Assembly (NCBI GenBank): GCA_041389885.1
Contig: JAWKRB010000017.1
Coordinates: forward strand, 62,001 to 126,000
Source: JAWKRB01 sp041389885
Lineage (GTDB): Bacteria; Myxococcota_A; Polyangia; Polyangiales; Ga0077539
Length of the DNA: 64,000 nucleotides
Reading direction: 5' to 3'
Shown here: piece after piece, positions 1-8,749 of the stretch
How positions within the stretch are numbered: the first letter of the stretch is position 1
Layout of the letters: every line of letters begins with the position of its first letter
Notes under the pieces: model-generated
The model's database searches: none
Seen by the model: the letters and a program-made list of their open reading frames with translations, nothing else
Told to the model about the DNA's origin: nothing
Translations under genes and position numbers: made by a program

Positions 1-890
1 TCGAGCCGCGCCGACAGCTCGTCGAGGGTGTTCACCGGCGCGAGCTCTGCCCGCGCCTCGCGCAGGTGCACCCGGCCGCCCACGGAGAGGTACGGCAGCA
101 GCGAGACCGAGCGCGTGCGGTCGGCCTCCTCGCGGCAGTGGTCGTAGTACTCGCACCACTCGCAGCGAAAGAAGAGGTGCCAGGCCGCGTCTCCTGGGGG
201 CGAGGCGAGCACCGCGGGCACGCGGTCGCGGAGAAAGTCTTCGACCACGCCGCGGGTGAGCGCGAGGGCCACGGGCTCGGGCTCGGGGCGCTCAAAGAGC
301 CAGATCGCGGCCTCGTCGAGGTCGACCTGCAGCGCGATCCCCCAGCGCGCCAGGGCCTCGCGCAGGATCAGCGCGTAGAGCGTGACCTGCACCCGGTGGC
401 TGGCCTTGAGCGCGTCGCTGGCCTTCACGTCGATCACCCGCACGCGCGCGACGCCGTCGTCGCCCTCGACGCACGCGAGCAGGTCGGGTCGGCAGGGCGC
501 GAAGCCCACCAGCGCCGGGTCGAGCCCGTAGCGCGCGAGGAACGACGGCGGCGCCGCCAGGGTGGGCTGGTAGAGGTACTCGCCTGGGCGGAGGGCGCGG
601 AGGGCCTCGCGGGTCTCGTCGTCGTCGAGCACGCGGTCTCGCAGGGGGCCCGAGCCCGCGCCCAGGCGCACGCGCCCGCGGAGGTGCTCCGAGACCACCG
701 TCTCTTCCCACCGGTAGCCCCCCTCGAGGATCGCCGCGGTGATCGGGCTCGCCTCCCTGGCCGCGGCGGGCACGCCCTCGGCCGCGGCGCGGGACTTCGG
801 GGTCGCGTGAAAGCGCAGGTGGCGCTCGCACTCGTGAAAGAAGAAGCGCGCGACGCGCGAAGGGCTCAAGAAGAATTTCGGCACCGACAC
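1..890 (-). CDS. RecB/Cas4-like Fe-S nuclease (TM0106-type), C-terminus outside window
   Basis: Reads as the N-terminal 296 residues of a PD-(D/E)XK nuclease; the gene runs off the left edge. Seen on the minus strand: a start GTG at 890 (another GTG at 884), an early HECERHL segment, then a VIDVKAS strand (the D-x-K part of the active site) followed by the QVTLY motif typical of the RecB QxxxY helix, and finally CEWC-x5-C around 160-130. One early cysteine plus three late cysteines is the arrangement that holds a 4Fe-4S cluster in Cas4, AddB and Dna2-type nucleases. In the TM0106 family this domain is often joined to an SF1 helicase; whether that is true here cannot be seen. A plus-strand reading frame over the same bases is a shadow. 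Confidence 0.8.
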   Translation of the reverse strand, partial: MSVPKFFLSPSRVARFFFHECERHLRFHATPKSRAAAEGVPAAAREASPITAAILEGGYRWEETVVSEHLRGRVRLGAGSGPLRDRVLDDDETREALRALRPGEYLYQPTLAAPPSFLARYGLDPALVGFAPCRPDLLACVEGDDGVARVRVIDVKASDALKASHRVQVTLYALILREALARWGIALQVDLDEAAIWLFERPEPEPVALALTRGVVEDFLRDRVPAVLASPPGDAAWHLFFRCEWCEYYDHCREEADRTRSVSLLPYLSVGGRVHLREARAELAPVNTLDELSARL

Positions 891-1086
891 CCCCTGCGGC
901 CCAACGCCCCAACGCGCTGCGCATCGACGCTCCGTAGCTCGCGCAGGCACAGCTAGACCGATCGAACGCGCCCCGCAAGCGAGCGCGCGCGCAGAGCGCC
1001 CACGGCGTGACGCCGCGCATACGCGACGACCTCGCCGACAGGCCCCTCGGTCGCGAGGCGAGGCGCGCTCCGGGCCAGCGCTGGCC

Positions 1087-1120
1087 TCAACCCTTCCGAT
1101 CCCCTGTGGAGAGGAACTAG
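1087..1120. repeat. Solo copy of the 34-bp CTAG-ended interspersed repeat
   Basis: This 34-base stretch matches the right outer end of the large inverted repeat at 33228-33261 at 27 of 34 positions, and the reverse complement of its left outer end (about 32397-32430) at 27 of 34. The shared core is CCCTGTGGA followed by A/G-AGG and ending CTAG. The copy overlaps the last codon of the DsbA-like gene: the CTAG supplies its TAG stop on the minus strand. Confidence 0.6.
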
Positions 1121-3069
1121 CGCCGCGCGGGGCGCCTGCTCCGCAGGGCCTCGTCGATGCGCTGGGTGAACTCCTCCAGGGGGCGCGCGCCGGCGAGGTA
1201 GCGACCGTTGATGAAGAACGCCGGCGTGCCGATGCGCGCGCCGGCGGCGGCGACGGCGGCGATGTCGTCTCGGATCACGCCCTCGTGCACGCGCCCGTCG
1301 AGGGCCGCGCGAAACCGCGGGAGGTTCAGGCCCGCCTGCGCGGCGTAGCGCTCGAGGTCGTCGCGCTCGAGCCCTCCGGCGCGCGCGAAGAGCAGGTCGC
1401 GGTAGCGCGCGAAGCCCTGCGCGCCGCGCTGCACGAAGGCCTCGTGCGCGGCCTCCGCGGCCAGGGCCGCGTGGGGGTGAAACGCCAGCGGATAGTTGCG
1501 CCACACGAAGCGCACGCGCCCGCGGTAGCGCCGCTGGAGCGCCGCGATCGTCGGCGCCACGCGGGCGCAGAAGGGGCACTCGAAGTCGGTGAAGTGCTCG
1601 ATCACCACCGGCGCGCGCGCGGGGCCGAAGCTCGGCGCGCGGCGCGCGGGTCGCAGCGCGTAGACCCGACCGGGGTCGTCGGGCGACGGCGCGTTCACCC
1701 GGCGCACGTCGGCGTCGGCGAGGGCCATCATGGCGTCGTAGCGCCCCTCGTCTCCGACGCCGGGGTGGGCGCGGGAGTACGCCTGCGCCCGCGCCTCGGC
1801 CGCTTCGATCGCGGTCACGAAGGCCGCCTCGGGCTGCGCCCCGGTGAGGCGCGCGCCGTTGATGAAGAAGCTCGGCGTGCCGCGCGCCTCGAGGCGCTCG
1901 GCCAGGCGCATGTCGGCCTCGACGAGCGCGGCGTGGGAGCGCTGGTCGAGGGCCGCGCGGAGCCGCCCGACGTCGGCGCCCGCGTCGAGGGCGTAGCGCT
2001 CGAGGTCGTCGCGCGAGAGGGCGTCGCGGTTCGCGAGGGCCACGCCCAAGAAGCGCCAGAACGCCTCGTCGCCGCGCTGCGCCCGCACCTCGGCCGCGGC
2101 CTCGGCGGCCTCGCGGGCGCGGTCGTGAAAGGTCAGCGGGTTGTGTCGCCACGCCACCCGCAGGCGGTCGCCGTAGCGCTGGCGCAGCGACTCGACGGTC
2201 GCCCAGGCGCGCGTGGTGAAGGGGCACTGCAGGTCGCCGAACATCACCATCGTGACCGCGGCGCTTGACGCGCCCTGCGTCGGCGCGCCCTCGACGGGCA
2301 CCCGGAGCACCTGCTCCGGGTCGGGGATCTGCCGCGGCGCGGCGCGCGTTGGCGGAGGAGCGGGCGGCGACGGGGAGGGCACCGGGTCGGCGACCATGGC
2401 GGCGTAGACCCCCCGGCGGGGCCGCATCGCGCGGGCGCGGAGCAGCACCGAGTCGATCACCCCGGCGAGGGTCTCGACGGGGACCGCGCCGACGACCCGC
2501 GTGCCGTTGACGAACATCGACGGCGTGCCGCGCGCCTCGAGGGTCGCGGCGAGGCGCATGTCGGCGTCGACCGCCGGGGCGTGGGTGTGGCGCTCGAGGG
2601 CGGCGCGCACGCGCCGGGGGTCCACGCCGACGCGCTCGACCGCGGCGTCGATGGCCTCGTCGTCGAGGCGCCCGTTCACCTCGAAGAGCGCGTCGTGGAG
2701 GCGCCAGAAGGCGTCGGCGCCCGCGAGGGCGTAGACCGCCTGCGCGGCCTCGGCGGCGGGCCGCGCCGCGCGGTGAAAGGGCAGCGGGTTGTGCTTGAAC
2801 ACCACGCGGAGGTCGTCGCCGTAGCGCGCGCGCACGGCGGCGAGGGTCGGGAGCAGCCGCGCGCAGAAGGGGCATTGAAAGTCACTGAACACGACGACGG
2901 TCACGAGCGCGTCCTCGCGGCCGAGGCTGGGCGAGTCGCCCACGGGGATGCGGGGCGAGTCGCGCATCGCGGCCGCGGCGGCGGGCTGTGCGTGCGCCGC
3001 GCCCGCGGCGAGAGAGGACCACCCCAGGGCGAGTGCCAGCGCCGTCGCGCGCGTTCGTGAGCTCCACAT
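1117..3069 (-). CDS. Secreted protein with three tandem DsbA-like thioredoxin domains
   Basis: 650 residues with an N-terminal signal peptide (cleavage probably after AHA, residue 27). Three DsbA/DsbG-like thioredoxin folds follow, each with an FxDxxCPF active-site start and a GTPxxFxNG cis-proline loop. The active sites lie at residues 66 (CPFC), 282 (CPFT) and 498 (CPFC), exactly 216 residues apart, so the protein looks like a clean triplication. The middle domain has lost the second cysteine and cannot do ordinary dithiol exchange, though it could still form a mixed disulfide. Known members of the family make, shuffle or reduce disulfides in periplasmic proteins. The ATG at 3069 is the only start that gives the signal peptide; a longer open frame upstream is a shadow of the sirtuin. 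It is divergent from the sirtuin, 75 bp apart. Confidence 0.88.
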   Translation of the reverse strand: MWSSRTRATALALALGWSSLAAGAAHAQPAAAAAMRDSPRIPVGDSPSLGREDALVTVVVFSDFQCPFCARLLPTLAAVRARYGDDLRVVFKHNPLPFHRAARPAAEAAQAVYALAGADAFWRLHDALFEVNGRLDDEAIDAAVERVGVDPRRVRAALERHTHAPAVDADMRLAATLEARGTPSMFVNGTRVVGAVPVETLAGVIDSVLLRARAMRPRRGVYAAMVADPVPSPSPPAPPPTRAAPRQIPDPEQVLRVPVEGAPTQGASSAAVTMVMFGDLQCPFTTRAWATVESLRQRYGDRLRVAWRHNPLTFHDRAREAAEAAAEVRAQRGDEAFWRFLGVALANRDALSRDDLERYALDAGADVGRLRAALDQRSHAALVEADMRLAERLEARGTPSFFINGARLTGAQPEAAFVTAIEAAEARAQAYSRAHPGVGDEGRYDAMMALADADVRRVNAPSPDDPGRVYALRPARRAPSFGPARAPVVIEHFTDFECPFCARVAPTIAALQRRYRGRVRFVWRNYPLAFHPHAALAAEAAHEAFVQRGAQGFARYRDLLFARAGGLERDDLERYAAQAGLNLPRFRAALDGRVHEGVIRDDIAAVAAAGARIGTPAFFINGRYLAGARPLEEFTQRIDEALRSRRPARR

Positions 3070-3144
3070 GGTGCGGTGAGGGTAGCAGGGCCCCTCGCCG
3101 CGGTCGGGCTCCCTCGCGCCGACGCCGCGTGATAGTCCCCCCGA

Positions 3145-3969
3145 ATGCCTCCCACCGAGGACCTCGCCGCCCTCGCCTCGCTGCTCCGCGGACGTCGCCT
3201 CGCGGTGCTCACCGGCGCCGGCGTGAGCACGGCGTCGGGGATCCCCGACTACCGCGGCCCCGTGACGCGCATGAAGGCGCGCAACCCGATTCAGCACCGG
3301 GCCTTCGTCACCGACCCCGCGACCCGCGCGCGGTACTGGGCGCGCAGCGTGCGGGGCTGGCCGCGGTTTCGCGCCTTCGCGCCCAACGCGGCGCACGCGT
3401 CCCTCGCCGAGCTCGAGCGGCGCGGGGCGCTCTCGGGGCTGATCACGCAGAACGTCGACCGCCTGCACGCCCGCGCGGGCTCCGCCGACGTGATCGAGCT
3501 GCACGGCGCGCTCCACGAGGCCCGCTGCCTCGACTGCGGCGCCCTCGAAGACCGCGACGCGCTCCAGGCGCGGCTGTTGGCGCTCAACCCCGACGCGCTG
3601 TCGTGGGAGGCGACGCTCGCGCCCGACGGCGACGTCGACCTGCCCGACGAGGCCCTGCGCGCGTTTCGCGTCGCGCCCTGCGCGCGCTGCGAGGGCGTGC
3701 TCAAGCCCGACGTGGTGTTCTTCGGGGACAACGTGCCGAAGCCCAGGGTCGAGGCGGCGTTCGCGCGGCTCGACGCCGCCGAGGCGCTGCTCGTGGTGGG
3801 GAGCTCCCTCGCGGTGTTCTCGGGGTACCGCTTCGTGCTCCGCGCGGAGTCCCTGGGCATGCCCGTGGCGATCGTGAACGTGGGCGAGTCGCGCGGCGAC
3901 CCCCACGCGAGCGCCCTCCTCGACGCCCCGGCCGAGCGCGCGCTGCCGGCGCTCCTCGCGCGGCTCTGA
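3145..3969 (+). CDS. Sirtuin-family NAD-dependent protein deacylase
   Basis: 274 residues, typical length for a bacterial sirtuin. The NAD-binding GAGVST (24-29) with GIPDYRG, the TQNVDRLH signature (101-108), the catalytic His120 in LHG, two CxxC zinc pairs (Cys128/131 and a CARC pair about 50 residues later), the FFGDN loop and GSSL are all present, so the enzyme should be active in removing acyl groups from lysines at the cost of NAD. The ST rather than SA/AE after GAGV and the long insert before TQN resemble SIRT4/class II proteins. It stands alone, divergent from the DsbA-like gene; no Shine-Dalgarno is obvious in front of the ATG. Confidence 0.92.
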   Translation: MPPTEDLAALASLLRGRRLAVLTGAGVSTASGIPDYRGPVTRMKARNPIQHRAFVTDPATRARYWARSVRGWPRFRAFAPNAAHASLAELERRGALSGLITQNVDRLHARAGSADVIELHGALHEARCLDCGALEDRDALQARLLALNPDALSWEATLAPDGDVDLPDEALRAFRVAPCARCEGVLKPDVVFFGDNVPKPRVEAAFARLDAAEALLVVGSSLAVFSGYRFVLRAESLGMPVAIVNVGESRGDPHASALLDAPAERALPALLARL

Positions 3970-4057
3970 CGCGCGGCGCCCTCGCTCCCCCGTTGGGGCG
4001 GGATGCGGAATGCGCGCCATCCTTGCAAGTCCATCCCCCCCGCCGGATCATCCGTTC

Positions 4058-5884
4058 ATGAAGATCTATTTCCTGCTTTCAGCCCTGCTTGCGACCCTGG
4101 TCGCGGGGTGCGGCGCCACGGCGCTGCGCCTCCCAGAACCCGACGCGTCGGCCGACGCGGGCCTCGGCGCAGACGTGTCCCCCGGCGCAGACGCCGGAGG
4201 CGGACTTCAGGACCTCTTGATCCTGCCCATCGACGCGGGGGAGCCCTTCGACGCGGGCGGCCCGCCGCCCTTCGACGCGGGTGGCCCGCCGCCCCTCGAC
4301 GTGGTCACCCCGCCCCTCGACGTGGTGTCCCCGCCGGACTCGGGCCCGGTGTGCAACGGCGTCGGCCAGCGCCTCTGCGGCGCCGACTGCGTCGACGTGC
4401 GCAGCGACGGCTCGAACTGCGGCGCCTGCGGCGTGGCCTGCGCCGCGGGCCAGGTGTGCTCCTCGGGCGTGTGCCAGACGAGCTGCTCGGGCGCGCTCCG
4501 CGCGTGCGGCAGCGACTGCGTCGACCTCCGCAGCGACGCGAACCACTGCGGCGCCTGCGGGACCCGCTGCGCGGGCGGTCAGACCTGCGCCGCGGGCGCG
4601 TGCGGCTGCGCTGACGGCCAGACGCTCTGCAACGGCGCGTGCGTGAACCTCAGCGCCGACGGCGCCAATTGCGGCGCCTGCGGGACCCGCTGCGGCGCTT
4701 CGCAGGTGTGCACCGCGGGCGTGTGCCGCACGAACTGCACCGGGGGGCTCACGGTCTGCGGGGGCGCGTGCGTGAACACCCGCAGCGACGGGGCCAACTG
4801 CGGCGCCTGTGGCGTGCGCTGCAGCTCGGGCTCGTCGTGCGTGAACGGCGCCTGCACCTGCCCGAGCGGGCAGACCTCGTGCGCGGGCGCCTGCGTCGAC
4901 GTCAACAACGACGCGCGCAACTGCGGCGCCTGCGGCACGGTCTGCGCGGCGGGGCAGGTCTGCGCGAACGGCGGGTGCCAGCTCTCGTGCCCGCCGGGCA
5001 CCGCCCGCTGCGGCGCGTCGTGCGTGAACATCGCCAGCGACTCGAGCCATTGCGGCGCCTGCGGCGTCACCTGCTCCGGCGGGACCACCTGCCAGGGCGG
5101 CCTCTGCCGCTGCGCGCAGGGCGGAGGAGCGGGCCAGCAGGGGCAAACCCTCTGCGGCGCCGCGTGCGTGAGCCTCGCCACCAGCACCACCAACTGCGGC
5201 GCCTGCGGGCGCGCCTGCGCCGCGGGGCAGCAGTGCATCCGCGGCACCTGCGCCTGCCCCATGGGCGGCGGCAACACGACCTGCGGCGGGCAGTGCGTGA
5301 ACCTCGGCACCGACCGGCTCAACTGCGGCGCCTGCGGGCGCGCCTGCGCCGCGGGGCAGCAGTGCGTGCAGGGCACCTGCGCGTGCACGGCGGGGCTCAC
5401 CCCCTGCCCCTCGGGGTGCACCAACCCCCTCGATGACCCCGGCAACTGCGGCGCCTGCGGCAACCGCTGCGGCACGGGGCAGCTCTGCGTGCTCGGGCGG
5501 TGCACCTCGCAGTGCCCCGAGGGCATCGCGACCTGCGACGGCACCTGCGCCAACACGCAGATCGACCCGCGCAACTGCGGCGCCTGCGGCACGGCCTGCT
5601 TCGGCGGATCGTACTGCGCCGCAGGGCGATGCGCCTGCGCGGGGGGCCTGACCTACTGCAACGGCGCCTGCGTGAACACCGCGGTGGTGCCCAACAACTG
5701 CGGCGCCTGCGGCAACGTGTGCGCCGGCGGGTCGTTCTGCCAGAACGGCACCTGCACCTGCGCGCCGGGGACCACCCGCTGCGGCGCGATCTGCACCCGC
5801 CTCGATTTCGACCCCACCAACTGCGGCGCCTGCGGCCGGACCTGCGCCGCGCGCCAGCGCTGCAACATGGGCCGCTGCCAGTGA
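4058..5884 (+). CDS. Cys-rich repeat lipoprotein (twelve CGACG modules)
   Basis: 608 residues. The ATG at 4058 starts a lipoprotein signal ending in LVAGC; an upstream in-frame ATG at 4010 would bury it. After the lipobox comes an Asp/Gly/Pro linker with FDAGGPPP and LDVVxPP repeats, then twelve modules of about 40 residues, each centred on (N/H)CGACG-x2-C-x4-C. Every module carries about eight cysteines, so the protein must be heavily disulfide-bonded or metal-loaded at the cell surface. Such repeats are common in Polyangia genomes and are often mislabelled as tryptophan synthase; nothing here supports an enzyme. Function unknown; an outer-surface or adhesive role is only inference. The neighbour on its left encodes a sirtuin, and the disulfide-type DsbA protein is one gene further. 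Confidence 0.85.
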   Translation: MKIYFLLSALLATLVAGCGATALRLPEPDASADAGLGADVSPGADAGGGLQDLLILPIDAGEPFDAGGPPPFDAGGPPPLDVVTPPLDVVSPPDSGPVCNGVGQRLCGADCVDVRSDGSNCGACGVACAAGQVCSSGVCQTSCSGALRACGSDCVDLRSDANHCGACGTRCAGGQTCAAGACGCADGQTLCNGACVNLSADGANCGACGTRCGASQVCTAGVCRTNCTGGLTVCGGACVNTRSDGANCGACGVRCSSGSSCVNGACTCPSGQTSCAGACVDVNNDARNCGACGTVCAAGQVCANGGCQLSCPPGTARCGASCVNIASDSSHCGACGVTCSGGTTCQGGLCRCAQGGGAGQQGQTLCGAACVSLATSTTNCGACGRACAAGQQCIRGTCACPMGGGNTTCGGQCVNLGTDRLNCGACGRACAAGQQCVQGTCACTAGLTPCPSGCTNPLDDPGNCGACGNRCGTGQLCVLGRCTSQCPEGIATCDGTCANTQIDPRNCGACGTACFGGSYCAAGRCACAGGLTYCNGACVNTAVVPNNCGACGNVCAGGSFCQNGTCTCAPGTTRCGAICTRLDFDPTNCGACGRTCAARQRCNMGRCQ

Positions 5885-5930
5885 GGCTCCCCGCGCCGAG
5901 GGGGGGTGTGATACCCCTCTCGGCGTCGTC

Positions 5931-7799
5931 GTGATCCCTTCAGCACCGCGCGAAGAGCGCTTCCCCTGGGTGTCGGTCTCGAACGTGGCGCTCGCGATGG
6001 CCGCGCTCTTCGCGACCCTCGGGCTGACGCGCTGGCGGAGCTACCACAACGAGACCTTCGACCTCGCGTTCTACGCCCGCATCGTCTGGGGCGCCGGGCA
6101 CTGGGACCTCTACAACCCCCTCGTCGGCGCCGACCTCTGGGGGCTCCACCTCTCCCTGGTGCTCCTGCCCCTCGGCGCGCTCTCCCGCGTGGTCCCCGTC
6201 GTCCCCATGCTGCTCGTCGTGCAGGCGGCGTGCGTGGCCGCGGCGAGCATCCCCCTGGCGCGCATCGCGTGGCGACGCGTCGGCCACCCCGTCGCGCCCT
6301 ACGCCGCCCTCGGGGTGTGGTTCCTCTTCCCCACCGTCGGGTCCATCGCGACCTACGAGTTTCACCCGAGCTCCCTGGCCCTCCTCCCGCTCTGCCTCGC
6401 CCTCGACTTCTTCGACCAGCGCCGCGTGCGCGCCGGGCTCTACGCCCTCGTCGCCGCCGCCGCCTGCCGCGAAGACGTCGCCCTCGCCTGCGCCCTCGTG
6501 GGACTCGTCGTCGCCGCCCGCAGGGAGCACCGCCGCGTCGGCCTCGCGGCCTTCGCGCTGTTCACCGCGTGGTTCTCCCTGTGGCTCTTCGTCATCGCGC
6601 CGCGGCACCTCCCGCCGCAGGGCTCGCTGCAGCTCCACTACGGCCACCTCGGGGCGTCGCCCGCGGAGATCCTCGCGAACCTCCTGCGCCACCCCGTCGC
6701 GACGCTTCGAAGCCTCGCCACCCCCGCCCGCGCGATGTACGTCCCGAGGCTCCTGGTGCCCGTGGCCTTCCTCTCGCTGCTGCGCCCGCGCTGGCTCGTC
6801 CCCGCGCTCGTTCCCGTGGGGATCAACCTGCTCTCGCAGTTCCCCACGGCGACGCAGATCCACTCGCACTACAGCACCCTCGCGGTGCCCTTCGTCGTCG
6901 CCTCGGCGATTCACGGCGCCGCGCAGCTCATGGCGCACGGGGCCCTGCACGCCGAGCGCTACGGCCTCGTCGCCCTCTGCGCGGCCCTCGCGGGCTCCGC
7001 GCACATGCAGCGCCGCGCGGGGTACCTCCCCCTCCTCGGCGGGCGCTTCGACGCCACGCACCACCGCGCCGACGCGCGTCAGCCCGCCCTCGACGCGCTG
7101 CTCTCCCGCATCCCCCCCGACGCGAGCGTGAGCGCCCCCGACTTTCTGCTCCCGCACCTCGCCGAGCGCCGGCGCTTTCACCGCGAGCCCCCGCCCCCGC
7201 GCCCCATCGACTACCGCGTCGTGAGCACCGAGCACCGCGCGCGCTACCTCGGCTCGCAGTCGCTCTGGCGCAGCGCCGAGGAGCCCCTCGTCCGAGGCGC
7301 GCTCTTCTGGCGCCGCTACGGCGTCTACGAGGTGCACGGAGACTTCGTGGTGCTCCGCCAGCGCTGGCCCGTGCGCGCCTTCGCGCGCGGCCGCTACGTG
7401 GACTTCGACCTCGACGACCGCACCCACGCCGCGCACGCCGACGTCGGAGAAGACCTCGCCGTCGCGGGCTGGGGCATGGTCCCGCTGCAAGACGGCGCGC
7501 GGGTGGTGGTGCTGCTCAAGGTGAAGCGCGCGCTGCCCTTCGACCTCGGCCTCGAGGTCGGCTGGGGACCCATGCGCCCCCACCTCGACCGCGAAGACCC
7601 CGAGCGCACCTGGGCCTTCCTCCCCTTCGACGGGCTCTTCATGCCCCCGTTCTGCCGCGTGGGCGAGGTCGTTCGCACCGAGGTGGTGCTCCCGGTTCGC
7701 GTCGAAGTCCTTGCGGCACAAGGGCTCTGGTTCGGAGCCCGCCGGGTCGACGGCTCCCGGCTCGACCCCGCGTCCCCGCACTGGGTGCGGCTGCGATGA
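5931..7799 (+). CDS. DUF2079 integral membrane protein
   Basis: 622 residues. The N-terminal two thirds contain about eight to ten hydrophobic spans; the segment with NETFDLAFYARIVWG (around 44-58) and YEFHPSSLALLPL (around 142-154) is the DUF2079 signature. The remaining 200 residues are soluble and rich in Arg and Trp. The fold resembles GT-C glycosyltransferases and DUF2079 is found near polysaccharide genes, but no activity is established. The start is a GTG at 5931 without a clear ribosome site. The stop overlaps the ATG of the DNA methyltransferase (ATGA at 7796-7799), so the two are translationally coupled despite unrelated roles. Confidence 0.8.
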   Translation: MIPSAPREERFPWVSVSNVALAMAALFATLGLTRWRSYHNETFDLAFYARIVWGAGHWDLYNPLVGADLWGLHLSLVLLPLGALSRVVPVVPMLLVVQAACVAAASIPLARIAWRRVGHPVAPYAALGVWFLFPTVGSIATYEFHPSSLALLPLCLALDFFDQRRVRAGLYALVAAAACREDVALACALVGLVVAARREHRRVGLAAFALFTAWFSLWLFVIAPRHLPPQGSLQLHYGHLGASPAEILANLLRHPVATLRSLATPARAMYVPRLLVPVAFLSLLRPRWLVPALVPVGINLLSQFPTATQIHSHYSTLAVPFVVASAIHGAAQLMAHGALHAERYGLVALCAALAGSAHMQRRAGYLPLLGGRFDATHHRADARQPALDALLSRIPPDASVSAPDFLLPHLAERRRFHREPPPPRPIDYRVVSTEHRARYLGSQSLWRSAEEPLVRGALFWRRYGVYEVHGDFVVLRQRWPVRAFARGRYVDFDLDDRTHAAHADVGEDLAVAGWGMVPLQDGARVVVLLKVKRALPFDLGLEVGWGPMRPHLDREDPERTWAFLPFDGLFMPPFCRVGEVVRTEVVLPVRVEVLAAQGLWFGARRVDGSRLDPASPHWVRLR

Positions 7800-8728
7800 G
7801 CGCGTTTCGACGCTGGCGCGAGGGCGACCCCCTGGGCGAGTTCGTGCGCCTGGGCCACGCGAGCATCCACGCGTCGAACCGCGCGCTGGTCGTCCGCGCC
7901 GACTGCGTGCCCTGGCTCGAGTCCCTCGACCCCTGGACGGTCGACGCCGTGGTCACCGACCCGCCCTACGGCGTGAAGGAATTCGAGCCCATGGAGCTCT
8001 CTCGCAAGCGCGCGGGGCGCGGGGGGGTGTGGCGCATCCCGCCGCGCATCGGCGGCAGCCTGCGCGCGCCCCTGCCGCGCTTCACCGTGCTCAGCCCCCA
8101 GGAGCGCGACGCCCTGCGCGCGCACTTCACCCGCTGGTCGGCGGCCCTCGCCAAGGCGATGAAGCCCGGCGCGCACGCCTTCGTCGCCGGCAACGCGCTG
8201 CTGGCCCTCGACGTGTTTCACGCCATCGCCGCGGGCGGGCTCGAGTACCGCGGCTCCCTCGTGCGCCGCGTGCGCACGCTCCGGGGCGGCGACCGCCCCA
8301 AGGGCGCCGAGCAGGAGTTCGCCGACGTGTGCACCCTGCCTCGGAGCTGCCACGAGCCCTGGGGGATCTTTCGCGCGCCCCTCCCCCGCGGCATGACCGT
8401 GGCCGAGTGCCTCCGCGCCTTCGGCACCGGCGCGCTCTCCCGCGACGCCGACGGCATGCCCTTCGACGACGTGATCGACAGCGCGCGCACGCCCCGCCGC
8501 GAGCGCGACCTCGCCGCGCACCCCTCGCTCAAGCCCCAGGCGCTCCTCCGGGTGCTCGTGCGCGCCGCGCTCCCGCGAGGCGGCGTGGTGCTCGACCCCT
8601 TCATGGGCTCGGGGTCCACCGTGGCCGCGGGCCTCGCCCTCGGCCTGCGCGCGGTCGGCGTCGAGCGCGACGAGGGCTTCGCGTCCCTCGCCGAGTCGGC
8701 CATCCCCGCCCTCGCCGCGCTGCCCTAA
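7796..8728 (+). CDS. Orphan beta-class DNA (N4-cytosine/N6-adenine) methyltransferase
   Basis: 310 residues. Motif IV DPPYG (55-59) comes first, then a central variable region that would hold target recognition, then HPSLKP (243-248, motif X-like) and DPFMGSGS (268-275, motif I, S-adenosylmethionine binding). This order defines the beta class. DPPY indicates amino-methylation (N6-adenine or N4-cytosine), not C5-cytosine. No restriction enzyme, specificity subunit or Vsr gene is nearby, so it appears to be a solitary methylase. The gene starts inside the stop of the DUF2079 gene and ends 21 bp from the convergent SGNH gene. Confidence 0.88.
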   Translation: MSAFRRWREGDPLGEFVRLGHASIHASNRALVVRADCVPWLESLDPWTVDAVVTDPPYGVKEFEPMELSRKRAGRGGVWRIPPRIGGSLRAPLPRFTVLSPQERDALRAHFTRWSAALAKAMKPGAHAFVAGNALLALDVFHAIAAGGLEYRGSLVRRVRTLRGGDRPKGAEQEFADVCTLPRSCHEPWGIFRAPLPRGMTVAECLRAFGTGALSRDADGMPFDDVIDSARTPRRERDLAAHPSLKPQALLRVLVRAALPRGGVVLDPFMGSGSTVAAGLALGLRAVGVERDEGFASLAESAIPALAALP

Positions 8729-8749
8729 CCCCCGTCGCCTCGCGGGCGC

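Noticed and set aside
66..956. Long plus-strand open frame at the left edge
   Set aside because: It is antisense to the nuclease; the minus frame has the RecB motifs and Cys cluster, the plus frame has no family.
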